Shown here: positions 24,537 to 33,092 of the stretch, piece by piece
Layout of the letters: every line of letters begins with the position of its first letter
Position numbering within the stretch: position 1 is the first letter of the stretch
Assembly: GCF_014638845.1 (NCBI RefSeq)
Contig: NZ_BMFP01000001.1
Span: forward strand, 395,337-459,336
Source of the DNA: Pontibacter amylolyticus
GTDB lineage: Bacteria > Bacteroidota > Bacteroidia > Cytophagales > Hymenobacteraceae
Reading direction: 5' to 3'
DNA length: 64,000 bases
Notes under the pieces: model-generated
Database searches by the model: none
What the model saw: only the letters and a program-made list of their open reading frames with translations
Told to the model about the DNA's origin: nothing
Position numbers and translations under genes: made by a program

Positions 24537-26198
24537 ATGAAAAAAACACTACGCTCCTTTGCAGCCGGCACCCTGCTGGGCCTCACTCTCCTGAGCAGCT
24601 GCAACACCAGTACTACCGGCAGCGAGTCGGTTGACCTGATCGTGTACAACGGCAACGTGTACACCGTGAACGAGAACTTCGACCAGGCCGAGGCCTTTGC
24701 TGTGAAAGACGGCAAGATCGTGGCCGTAGGTACGACAGCCGACATCCGGGCCAGGTATAGCGCCACCGAAGAACTTGACGCCGAAGGGAAGACCATCTAT
24801 CCTGGTCTGAATGACGGACACGCCCACTTTTACCGCTATGGGCTGGCGCTGCAGTCGGCTGATCTGGTGGGTACCACCTCATTTAAGGAAGTAGTGCAGA
24901 AAGTAGTGGAGCAGCAAAAGGCCTACCCGGAGGCGGACTGGATCACAGGCCGCGGCTGGGACCAGAACGACTGGGGGGTGAAGGAATTCCCGACCAAAGA
25001 CACCCTGGACCAGCTCTTCCCGAACACGCCCATCATCCTCACCCGCATAGACGGTCATGCTGCGCTCGTGAACCAGAAAGCTCTGGACCTGGCCGGCATT
25101 ACGCCGCAAACCAAAATGGTGGGCGGTCTGGTGGAAGTGGAAGGCGGCAAAATGACGGGCATCCTGGTCGACAATGCTATTGAACTGGTGAGCTCCAAAA
25201 TACCGGAGCCCGATGAGCAGGAACAGCGCCAGGCACTGATCAACGCTGAGAAAAACTGCTTTGCCGTGGGCCTTACATCCGTAGCCGACGCCGGTCTGGA
25301 CAAGTCCACGGTGGATTTAATGGATGCCATGCACAAAAGTGGTGAGCTGCGGATGCGTGTGTACGCCATGATGAGCCCGGGCAAAGTTAACCAGGACCAC
25401 TATTTTGCGAACGGGCCTTATAAGACCGATCGTCTGAATGTGCGCTCCTTTAAGGTATACTCTGATGGTGCATTGGGCTCCCGTGGTGCTAGCCTCCTGA
25501 AGCCTTATAGTGATAAGCATGGTCATTTTGGTTTCCTGCTGGCCTCTGAGCAGGAGTTCCGTGACTTGGCCGCGCTAATGAATCAGCATGGTTTCCAGAT
25601 GAACACGCACGCCATCGGCGACTCTGCCAACCGGCTGCTGCTCGACATCTACGGTGAGGTGCTGAAAGAAAAAAACGACAAGCGCTGGCGTATAGAGCAC
25701 GCCCAGATCATCAACCCTGCTGATATGGACAAATTTGGCAGGTATAGCGTGCTGCCATCCGTGCAGCCCACGCATGCTACGTCTGATATGTATTGGGCGG
25801 GTGATCGCCTGGGCAAAGAACGTATCGCGCACGCCTACCCTTTCAAGCAACTGCTCGACCAGAACGGCTACATCCCGCTTGGCAGTGATTTCCCAGTAGA
25901 GGACATTAACCCGGTCTTTGGCTTCCATGCAGCAGTGGCCCGTCAGGATGGTGAGAACTGGCCGGAAGGTGGCTTCCAGATGGAGAATGCCCTGAGCCGT
26001 GAAGAAGCCCTGCGCGGCATGACGATCTGGGCAGCGAAAGCCGCTTTTGAAGAAAACGAGAAAGGCAGCCTTGAGCCCGGCAAGTTCGCCGATTTCATCC
26101 TCGTAGACCGCGACCTGATGAAAGTACCGAACGACCAGATGCGCGGCCTGCAGGTACTCCGCACTTATGTGAATGGCGTGCAGGTATATAAGAAGTAA
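24537..26198 (+). CDS. YtcJ-like amidohydrolase lipoprotein
   Basis: A 553-residue amidohydrolase-superfamily enzyme with a lipobox LTLLSSC (C22), so probably anchored outside the cytoplasm. Metal-binding marks include GLNDGHAHFYRYG near 87-99, NTHAIGDSANRLLLD with a metal His, RIEHAQI and IPLGSDFPVED with a metal Asp. The C-terminal composite domain ends in FADFILVDRDLMKVP. Family members hydrolyse amides or similar bonds of varied small molecules, and the substrate here is unknown. It lies 8 bases after amn, an odd pairing since one product acts in the cytoplasm and the other is exported. Confidence 0.82.
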   Translation: MKKTLRSFAAGTLLGLTLLSSCNTSTTGSESVDLIVYNGNVYTVNENFDQAEAFAVKDGKIVAVGTTADIRARYSATEELDAEGKTIYPGLNDGHAHFYRYGLALQSADLVGTTSFKEVVQKVVEQQKAYPEADWITGRGWDQNDWGVKEFPTKDTLDQLFPNTPIILTRIDGHAALVNQKALDLAGITPQTKMVGGLVEVEGGKMTGILVDNAIELVSSKIPEPDEQEQRQALINAEKNCFAVGLTSVADAGLDKSTVDLMDAMHKSGELRMRVYAMMSPGKVNQDHYFANGPYKTDRLNVRSFKVYSDGALGSRGASLLKPYSDKHGHFGFLLASEQEFRDLAALMNQHGFQMNTHAIGDSANRLLLDIYGEVLKEKNDKRWRIEHAQIINPADMDKFGRYSVLPSVQPTHATSDMYWAGDRLGKERIAHAYPFKQLLDQNGYIPLGSDFPVEDINPVFGFHAAVARQDGENWPEGGFQMENALSREEALRGMTIWAAKAAFEENEKGSLEPGKFADFILVDRDLMKVPNDQMRGLQVLRTYVNGVQVYKK

Positions 26199-26312
26199 AT
26201 TGAGTTGAGGAGTTTGGGAGTTAAAAAGTGAAATGTGACGACGTTATATTTTAACTTCGTGCTAAGGTGGCAAACGGCTTCAGGAACAGGTATAAATACT
26301 GACCTCTCGTAG

Positions 26313-26332
26313 GGACAGGTCGCGACCTGTCC
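26313..26332. repeat. Dispersed palindrome centred on GGTCGCGACC
   Basis: A perfect 20-base palindrome, GGACAGGTCGCGACCTGTCC. A near copy occurs at 47211-47229, preceded by the same GTAGG. The position in two unrelated spacers suggests a dispersed intergenic repeat. Confidence 0.85.
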
Positions 26333-26363
26333 TAATCATGCAACAGAATAGTCTGAATCAATA

Positions 26364-26489
26364 GTCTGAATCAGGATTTACAGGATTAAAGGATTAACAG
26401 GATTCGGAATTTATAATAAAAGGATTCGATTTAAATTCTCTATGCGGAAATCCTGAAAATCTTAAAATCCTGTAAATCCTGATTCAGAC
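26364..26489. repeat. Inverted-repeat element (MITE/REP-like)
   Basis: Perfect 24-bp arms at 26364-26387 and 26466-26489, each built on TCTGAATCAGGATTTACAGG, enclose 78 bp in which the complementarity continues imperfectly. The core contains repeats of AGGATT. A partial extra copy of GTCTGAATCA lies just before the left arm, at 26351-26360. No gene is inside. The form fits a small non-autonomous or REP-type element. Confidence 0.85.
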
Positions 26490-26490
26490 A

Positions 26491-26528
26491 AACAGAAACG
26501 GCAGCCATATTGGGCTGCCGTTTCTGTT
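26491..26528. terminator. Bidirectional intrinsic terminator
   Basis: A perfect 16-bp stem (26491-26506 with 26513-26528) with loop ATATTG and T-rich outer ends. It lies between the convergent amidohydrolase and MFS genes. Confidence 0.9.
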
Positions 26529-26547
26529 TTGTATACCTTCGCTATAC

Positions 26548-27876
26548 CTAGCTTGCTACTGCCTCGGCTTCACTCTGCGGTTCCAGCGATTTCTTGCCTT
26601 TGATCAGCGACAGGAAGATCAGGCCGAGGGCGAAGAAAACGATCAGCGCGAGTATGCTGTAGCGCATAGAACCGGTTACCTGAGCAATGGCGCCATAGGC
26701 CAGCGTACCGAGCATGATAGAGACCTTTTCCGTGATGTCGTAAAAACTGAAATAGGATGCATGGTCTTTGGTAGTGGCCGGAATCAATTTGGAGTAAGTA
26801 GAGCGGGAAAGTGACTGTATACCTCCCATGACCGAACCCACCACAGCTGCCAGTACATAAAACTCATAGGCAGTGGTTATGAAATAAGCCGCGATGCAGA
26901 TGCAGATCCAGATGATCACGGCGATGATCAAAGCCCTGATGTTGCCATACCTAGCTGAAAGAGCAGCAAAGCCGTAGGCACCCGCAATGGCTACCAACTG
27001 AATGATCAGGATAGTGATGATCAGGTTGTCGCTTGGCAGCTTCAGTTCCTCTATCCCGAAAATAGTGGCCACATACATCACGGTCTGCACCCCCATGTTA
27101 AAGAAGAAATAAGCCAACAGGTAGCGCTTCAGCAGGCGCAGTTCTTTCACCTGGTTCAGCACTTTTTTGAGCTCCTTCACCCCATTCAGTACCCAACTGC
27201 CCTGCGGATTTTTCTGATAGACATTGGCTGGCAAGTGGTAGAAGGTATACTGCGCAAAGCCAAACCACCAAAGTCCGGTAGTCAGGAAAGCGACGCGGGG
27301 TGCCAAGCTGGTGTTGTCTGCGGCAATGCCAAACCATTCGGGCTTCAGGATCATGGCCAGATTGAAGAGAAGCAACAGCACGCTGCCTACATAGCCCATC
27401 GCAAATCCGCGGGCACTCAGGCGGTCATACTGATCTTCGGTGGCGATTTCGGGCAGGTATGAGTTGTAGAACACAATGCTACCGGTAAAGCCAATGGACG
27501 CCAGCATGAACAAAACAACCGAGATCGAAAACGTCTCCCTTGTAAAGAAGAACAGACTGGCACAAGAGATAGAACCCACGTAACAGAACAGCTGCATAAA
27601 GAGCTTCTTGCGCCCGCTGTAGTCGGCTATGGCCGTCAAAAAGGGGTTCATGAGCACGATCAGCAAAAAAGAGCCCGATACCGCATAAGAGAAAAGCACA
27701 GAGCTTTGAAGCTCCAACCCGAAGAAGTCGACCAGGGTAGTGCCTGTTACGGGGTGCTTGGAAACCGCGCTGTAATAGATTGGAAAGATCGTGGAGATAA
27801 TGACGAGCGAGTACACCGAGTTGGCCCAATCATACACGCACCAGGCTCTGGTAATGGTAGGGTTATTTTTTTGCAT
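26548..27876 (-). CDS. UMF1-type MFS transporter
   Basis: A 442-residue membrane protein with about 12 hydrophobic segments. The N-terminus RAWCVYDWANSVYSLVI is the signature of the UMF1/Atg22-like branch of the major facilitator superfamily. Other marks are ADYSGRKKLFM between helices and GSVMGGIQSLSRSTYSKLIP near 340. Transported substrates in this branch are mostly unknown in bacteria; the yeast relative Atg22 exports amino acids from the vacuole. Cytoplasmic membrane location. It starts about 25 bases from the end of the upstream helical-repeat gene, so the two may be cotranscribed. Confidence 0.85.
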   Translation of the reverse strand: MQKNNPTITRAWCVYDWANSVYSLVIISTIFPIYYSAVSKHPVTGTTLVDFFGLELQSSVLFSYAVSGSFLLIVLMNPFLTAIADYSGRKKLFMQLFCYVGSISCASLFFFTRETFSISVVLFMLASIGFTGSIVFYNSYLPEIATEDQYDRLSARGFAMGYVGSVLLLLFNLAMILKPEWFGIAADNTSLAPRVAFLTTGLWWFGFAQYTFYHLPANVYQKNPQGSWVLNGVKELKKVLNQVKELRLLKRYLLAYFFFNMGVQTVMYVATIFGIEELKLPSDNLIITILIIQLVAIAGAYGFAALSARYGNIRALIIAVIIWICICIAAYFITTAYEFYVLAAVVGSVMGGIQSLSRSTYSKLIPATTKDHASYFSFYDITEKVSIMLGTLAYGAIAQVTGSMRYSILALIVFFALGLIFLSLIKGKKSLEPQSEAEAVAS

Positions 27877-27901
27877 AGCTGAAATATAGCAAAATATTTA
27901 C

Positions 27902-29410
27902 TCAGCGTGTGCGTGCCTTCGTACTTGCTTCTTCTTTTGCCAGAATCTGCAGAATCAGATCCCACAAATGCTCGTACGGCACGATCTCGATTTCAGCATA
28001 GGCATCTCCGGGAGCGGGCGTGTCCAATAACTTCTTATAAAGTGATTCGCCTTTCGTCCGGCAAGCCTCCGCATCGTAGTCTTCCGTTACGGTGAGCACC
28101 AGCAGTTTTAAAAAGAGCTTACTTCGCAAACTAAAGGCATCTTTCAAGTGCGTAGAGACATATTTCTTAATGCTTTCGATGCGGTATAGCAGCGCCTCGG
28201 TTTCGCCCTTCTCAAGCAAATAAATAAACTGCAGCGTGAGAATGGCTACGTTGAAACCCAGTTTGTCCTTGCTGTACTCAGGCAGCGAAAGCAGGTATGG
28301 GTTGTTGGCTTCCCCTTCCGGGACAGTTGCCTGCGAGTATACCAGCCTGAAATACGAACGGTACAGTATCCAGCGTTCTTTGGCAATTGTGGGGATGATG
28401 TGGAACGATGAATTATCGAATATCTTCCGCTGCAATATATCTCCAAGCTCATAATGCTGTGCGTGTACAGCCAGCAGAAAGTAGTTCTCCATATAGGAGA
28501 ACCAGTTTACTGAAGTCGGATTATAGAGAAGTAAATTCTTTTCTGCATATGCCAATCCGTCTGTATAGTCCTTCGCCCTTAAGTGAGCGTACACCATGAT
28601 GAAATTGTTATAGGTCAGATCGAAACGTTGCACATTGATTTTGTTATGATCAACCAGCCTAAGAGCATCTACCGTTATTGCAATGATTTCTTTGAAATTG
28701 CCCTCAAGTTCATGGTACCAGATATAGGTTCTGTAGTAGGCGTAATAGGAGCTAAACGTGCCGGAACCCTTCCATAGTTTTTCCAGTTTCTCAATAATTC
28801 CAGGTAGTTGAGGTAGAAACTCCTTTCTGGTCTTAGTTGACTTACGCAGCTGAACAGTTGCATGCTGAAACATAGACACTGCTTCCCGCTCCATAACAAA
28901 ATGCCTCATCGCGGCTTTAAGTTCTTCCTGGGCTGCAGTAAACTTCTTTATAAAACCCTGCTCAGAGTAACTCAGGCTCAGTAACTCCAAGGCAGAAACT
29001 TTCAAATCAGTAAAGTCAAACTCTTGCGCTATCATCAATGCTTTAGTTGCCAGATTGATCACCAGGTCAAACTCATAGCGTGCACGCACAATATTTGCCT
29101 GGTAGATGAGACTATTACACTGAATCTCCTTTTGGCGTACGTGGTTGGCTGTGACTTTTTGCGGGTTTACGTAATTTAGCTCGTTAAAAAGCTTCTTTTT
29201 AACCCGATGCTTTAGCATCTTATACCTTACATCGTTGGGGTTAGTGTTATAAAGATCTTTTGCCGCCTGCTCATCAGATGTGTAGTGCCCAAGCTCTATT
29301 CCCTGTATAAACTTCTTTTCCTTTATACTTTGCTTGGGCACATCAAGCAGCCCAGTTTCTGCCTGACTACAGGAAAGAACAATCTCTATCAATTTTTTAA
29401 TTTCCTTCAT
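27902..29410 (-). CDS. Helical-repeat (TPR-like) protein of unknown function
   Basis: A 502-residue protein starting MKEIKKLIEIVLSCSQ. It is almost wholly alpha-helical by composition, with regularly spaced Tyr/Ala/Leu-rich pairs such as ALELLSLSYSEQG and YNNFIMVYAHLRAKDY that suggest degenerate TPR repeats from about 100 to 480. No enzymatic motif, signal peptide or membrane helix is seen. The gene is more AT-rich than its neighbours and has a 310-bp AT-rich spacer upstream, beyond which a Thr-rich small protein is encoded divergently. It might be a scaffold or peptide-binding regulator, but nothing proves it. Confidence 0.65.
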   Translation of the reverse strand: MKEIKKLIEIVLSCSQAETGLLDVPKQSIKEKKFIQGIELGHYTSDEQAAKDLYNTNPNDVRYKMLKHRVKKKLFNELNYVNPQKVTANHVRQKEIQCNSLIYQANIVRARYEFDLVINLATKALMIAQEFDFTDLKVSALELLSLSYSEQGFIKKFTAAQEELKAAMRHFVMEREAVSMFQHATVQLRKSTKTRKEFLPQLPGIIEKLEKLWKGSGTFSSYYAYYRTYIWYHELEGNFKEIIAITVDALRLVDHNKINVQRFDLTYNNFIMVYAHLRAKDYTDGLAYAEKNLLLYNPTSVNWFSYMENYFLLAVHAQHYELGDILQRKIFDNSSFHIIPTIAKERWILYRSYFRLVYSQATVPEGEANNPYLLSLPEYSKDKLGFNVAILTLQFIYLLEKGETEALLYRIESIKKYVSTHLKDAFSLRSKLFLKLLVLTVTEDYDAEACRTKGESLYKKLLDTPAPGDAYAEIEIVPYEHLWDLILQILAKEEASTKARTR

Positions 29411-29720
29411 GCAAAAGATCAACTAAAATTCTATATATTAGAAATCTATTACCCCTGAAACACGTTAAAGAAGCACTAAATACTGCCATTTTCTCACAAT
29501 TTCAGTCCTAAAGTAACATACTAATGTTACCTTTTGGAAATTTATTAGATAGTAATATATGAATATTAATCTTAAAAGCCATTGATTTATATTATTTATT
29601 GATTTATTTATATTATATATTGCCATATTGATAGTTACCTTTATATAAATACTTTCTTTTCTTTCCACTTTTTCTGTGTGAATCTTTGTTACACTATAAA
29701 CCGATTTAACCCTAGAAATC
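29411..29720. other. AT-rich divergent spacer
   Basis: About 310 bp, very AT-rich, between the helical-repeat gene and the small Thr-rich gene. It should hold both promoters. AATCTTTG near 29680 is one base from TAnnTTTG and would fit the small gene. No other gene is seen. Confidence 0.5.
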
Positions 29721-29897
29721 ATGGCAACTATCATCATCACTATCGTTCTGAATGTTCTGCTTGGCACTCCTACTGAAACTATTAAAGAGCAGGATAAGAG
29801 CACTACTACTACAACAACAACGACTACCACTACCACTACCCCTGAGACCATGAACTCCATGGGTGGTTCAGGCACATGGGTTAATATTGAGAAATAG
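29721..29897 (+). CDS. Small Thr-rich protein
   Basis: A 58-residue frame. A hydrophobic N-terminus MATIIITIVLNVLLG is followed by a charged stretch, then 13 consecutive Thr (residues 28-40) encoded by mixed ACT/ACA/ACC/ACG codons, and a tail ending GGSGTWVNIEK. The mixed codons argue that the Thr run is kept at protein level rather than being simple repeat slippage. The antisense frame with a run of Val is its shadow. The hydrophobic start could be a membrane anchor or leader. It is divergent from the helical-repeat gene and precedes an ABC importer operon. No homolog is recognised. Confidence 0.5.
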   Translation: MATIIITIVLNVLLGTPTETIKEQDKSTTTTTTTTTTTTTPETMNSMGGSGTWVNIEK

Positions 29898-29977
29898 ACC
29901 TTTGGGTTGTTCTTGAGATCTGCCTCATTTTCTCTATATTGCCATTGCCTTATTTTGGTCAAAGGGCACGATACATA

Positions 29978-31702
29978 ATGCGGAGAACTCAAGCATTTCT
30001 ATTTTTCTTACTTGCACTACTACTAAATTTTTGCGGTCAGCCGGTTCGGCAGCCTGATGAGGTACGCCTGCGTATGGCTATAGACCCAGGGAGCCTTAGT
30101 CCCATTGGCTATACCTCGCTGGAAGCTTTGCAGGTAATTAATCTGCTTTACCAAAGCCTGCTGACTGTAGATCTTGAAGATAACACATTGAAGCCAGGCC
30201 TTGCCTCCGCTTTTCCGGAAGTGGAGCGCAAGGACTCGCTTACTTTTTTCCATTACCAGCTTCGCCCTCAAGCCGAGTGGCCCAATGGGAGCCCCGTTAC
30301 TGCACAAGACGTGGCCTTCACCCTGAAGGTGCTCAAGTCTCCTTTCATCCGAAATGAGAACCTCCGCTCACAGTTGGAGTTTATACAGGATATACAACTC
30401 GATCCATCTGACCCCGGCAGATTTACACTGGTTTGCCAGGGCTATACGCCTGAAATGCAACTGCTAACCGGCGACTTCTTTATCCTGCCCTCCTACCTCC
30501 TGGATCCGCAACAGGCATTCAATGCTATCCCTTTGTCCGCCTTATCCTCGGCTGACAGCACTCAATATAACACAGAACGTATAAGAGCTGTGGCGGAACG
30601 CTGCAACAGGCTGGGTTCCCCTGAAAGCAAGGATATCTCGCAGGGAAGCGCCGGCTACCAACTAGCCGAGTGGGCTACAGGGCAGTACATCGTGCTGAAA
30701 CAAAAGGAGAACTGGTGGGGAAAAAACGCGGGAAGCGCTGACAGTTACCTCACTGCCAACCCAGAGCAGATCAATTTTCAGATTATACCTGACAATACCA
30801 CTGCACTCCTGGCCCTTAAAAACGCACAGCTTGATGTGCTGGACAACATTCCGGTTAATGAATTCGATCAGCTCCAGCGGGATGAAAACTTCCTGAAAAA
30901 CTACGACCTCCATACGCCACAGGGCTATGATCTGATTTACGCTGCCATCAATTCGCGCAAACCGGCTTTCCGCGACAAGCGCACCCGCCAGGCCATCTCC
31001 CACCTGCTCGACGTGCCGGGTATGATCCGGGTGAGCCAGCAATCGTTCGCAACACCGACAGTAGGCCCCATACCTCCTGACCGGAAAGACCTGTACCACC
31101 CGCAACTGCAGCCCCGCCCTTACGACCCCGTACAGGCCACTACCCTGCTGAAAGCCGCCGGCTGGATACAGGAGCGGAACGGCTGGTACCGGAACATCAA
31201 TGGCCAGCGCGAGGACCTGCGTATTGAATTGCTCTACAGGGCAGGCAATACGGCGTATGAGCAAATGGCCCTGATCTTCCAGCAACACGCTGGCAAAGCC
31301 GGTATACCTGTTACCTTGCTGCCGCTAGAGGGAAACGTTTATAGCCAAAGGATAGACCAACGGGACTACGACATGCACTTCAGAGGCATATCGGGCAATC
31401 CGTTTGTTTTCAATTTCAAGCCGTTGTTTCACACAAGCTTTGCCGGACCGGGCGGGCTTAACACCACCGGCTTTGGTACCCCTGAAAGCGACCAACTCCT
31501 GAACCAGATCAACGAAGCCGAAAGCGAAGCGAACAAGGCCCGGCTTCTGCACCGGTTACAGGAGATCATACAGGAGGAAGCCGCCTTTCTGCCGCTCTAT
31601 TTCAGAAAAGAGCGAATTGCCATACACAGCAGGTTCACAAATACCAAGGTGTCGGGCGTGCGCCCTTACTACGACCTGAGTTCGTTTATGCTAAAGCCTT
31701 AA
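29978..31702 (+). CDS. Peptide ABC importer substrate-binding lipoprotein (SBP family 5)
   Basis: A 574-residue protein with a signal peptide ending LLLNFCGQ, whose Cys is the likely lipidation site. It belongs to the oligopeptide/dipeptide-binding family 5: YQSLLTVD, FHYQLRPQAEWPNGSPVTAQDV, a long central lobe, and the late signature AYEQMALIFQQHAGKAGIP. It would capture peptides or related solutes outside the membrane for the two permeases that follow. The start at 29978 gives a standard signal peptide, while the frame open to 29939 adds 13 unlikely residues. The permease gene starts 7 bases later. Confidence 0.88.
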   Translation: MRRTQAFLFFLLALLLNFCGQPVRQPDEVRLRMAIDPGSLSPIGYTSLEALQVINLLYQSLLTVDLEDNTLKPGLASAFPEVERKDSLTFFHYQLRPQAEWPNGSPVTAQDVAFTLKVLKSPFIRNENLRSQLEFIQDIQLDPSDPGRFTLVCQGYTPEMQLLTGDFFILPSYLLDPQQAFNAIPLSALSSADSTQYNTERIRAVAERCNRLGSPESKDISQGSAGYQLAEWATGQYIVLKQKENWWGKNAGSADSYLTANPEQINFQIIPDNTTALLALKNAQLDVLDNIPVNEFDQLQRDENFLKNYDLHTPQGYDLIYAAINSRKPAFRDKRTRQAISHLLDVPGMIRVSQQSFATPTVGPIPPDRKDLYHPQLQPRPYDPVQATTLLKAAGWIQERNGWYRNINGQREDLRIELLYRAGNTAYEQMALIFQQHAGKAGIPVTLLPLEGNVYSQRIDQRDYDMHFRGISGNPFVFNFKPLFHTSFAGPGGLNTTGFGTPESDQLLNQINEAESEANKARLLHRLQEIIQEEAAFLPLYFRKERIAIHSRFTNTKVSGVRPYYDLSSFMLKP

Positions 31703-31709
31703 CCGTGCC

Positions 31710-33092
31710 ATGGCCAATTTTGTATTCAGGCGGCTACTCCTGGCTATCCCTACACTTTGGTTTATTGCATCTGCCATTTTTTTGCTGAGCAAGCTAATGC
31801 CCGGCGCATTTGGGAGCGCCCACCTGGCACAGCAGGAAGCCGGCTACTACAGTCGCAGCGATGCCGCCTCGCGCGACCACAGCTACCGGCAGTTTTTAAA
31901 GACCACCGGGCAGGACCTGCCGCTCTTTTATTTCAGTATTACATCCGCCGCCTTTCCCGACACCCTGCACCGGGTCTTCCCGGAGCGTGACCGTGCCTTC
32001 CTCCAAAAACTTTCCTGGCAGTATGGCGATCCGGAAGCAGCTGCCCTGTTTTTCCGAAGCCTGAAGACGTTAGAAGCAAGCCTCTCTGAGTCGGAGCGCC
32101 AACAGGTGCAGGAGCATCTCTTTAGGATCTATAGTCATGAGGACGCTGCCGGACTTCAGCAGGCTACGACAGCTATAGCTTCGCAACTGCCCTCGTCCAG
32201 GCACTCGCAGCGCCAGATGCTAGAAAGCAGTGAACGTCTATTGGCAGGTTCTCGGGGCTATACCTATCTTTTGCCATCGGTGCAGTGGCATGGCGCTCAA
32301 AATCAATACCACCATTGGCTATCCGGCTTGCTCCAGGGTAGTCTGGGCACTTCGTTACGGGATGGGCGCCCGGTGGCCACAGTGCTGGGAGAAGCGATCG
32401 GAAACACCTGGTGGCTGCTGCTGGTGAGTATGCTGTTTGCCACTTTGCTGGCCATGGAACTGGCCATCCTGATGGTGCGCCGCTCAGGCCGTATCTGGCG
32501 CAGCACGTTTCTTCCCGCGCTATTCCTGCTCGACAGTGTTCCGCTGTTTGTACTGGCTATGCTATTGCTAGTGTTGTTGGCAAATCCGGCTTTTTTGCAG
32601 CTCTTCCCGGTATACGGCATGGGTTATTACAGCTCCTTCGATCAGAGTTGGGTAGCGCAGCTCAGTCAATGGCTGCAGTTTATGGCGCTCCCGATGATCT
32701 GCCTGGTGCTGGCCAATTTACCTTACCTCACCAATCAGTTCTACCAGGCACTGGCGGCGGTGGCGGGTCAGGACTACATCCGTACGGCCCGTGCAAAAGG
32801 CCTTTCAGAGCATCGCGTCATTCGCCGGCACATGCTGCGCAACGCCCTGCTTCCCGTTATCACCCTGTTGTCAGATTTTCTGCCTGCCATGGTAGCAGGG
32901 GCCGTCATCATCGAAACTATTTTTGCTATACCTGGCGTGGGCCGCTTGCTCATTGACGCGGTGCTGGCGCGTGACTACCCCGTCATAATGGGCATCGTGG
33001 TGATAGTGGCCGTATTCAGATTGCTGTCGCACCTGATCGCTGACTTGCTGTACGCCCTAGCCGATCCACGCATACGCTCGCACGCAGCATGA
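31710..33092 (+). CDS. Peptide ABC importer permease, DppB type
   Basis: A 460-residue permease. The first membrane helix (LLLAIPTLWFIASAIFLLSK) is followed by an extracytoplasmic insert of about 190 residues, larger than in DppB of E. coli, then five helices. The EAA loop that contacts the ATPase is DYIRTARAKGLSEHRVIRRH, and the end signature is ETIFAIPGVGRLLIDAV. It forms the membrane channel with the next gene, which overlaps its stop by 4 bases. Confidence 0.88.
   Translation: MANFVFRRLLLAIPTLWFIASAIFLLSKLMPGAFGSAHLAQQEAGYYSRSDAASRDHSYRQFLKTTGQDLPLFYFSITSAAFPDTLHRVFPERDRAFLQKLSWQYGDPEAAALFFRSLKTLEASLSESERQQVQEHLFRIYSHEDAAGLQQATTAIASQLPSSRHSQRQMLESSERLLAGSRGYTYLLPSVQWHGAQNQYHHWLSGLLQGSLGTSLRDGRPVATVLGEAIGNTWWLLLVSMLFATLLAMELAILMVRRSGRIWRSTFLPALFLLDSVPLFVLAMLLLVLLANPAFLQLFPVYGMGYYSSFDQSWVAQLSQWLQFMALPMICLVLANLPYLTNQFYQALAAVAGQDYIRTARAKGLSEHRVIRRHMLRNALLPVITLLSDFLPAMVAGAVIIETIFAIPGVGRLLIDAVLARDYPVIMGIVVIVAVFRLLSHLIADLLYALADPRIRSHAA

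Noticed and set aside
29465-29992. Leftward 175-codon frame with a run of Val
   Set aside because: It is the antisense of the Thr-rich small gene and of an AT-rich spacer. The Val run is the complement of the Thr codons, and the rest has no protein-like composition.
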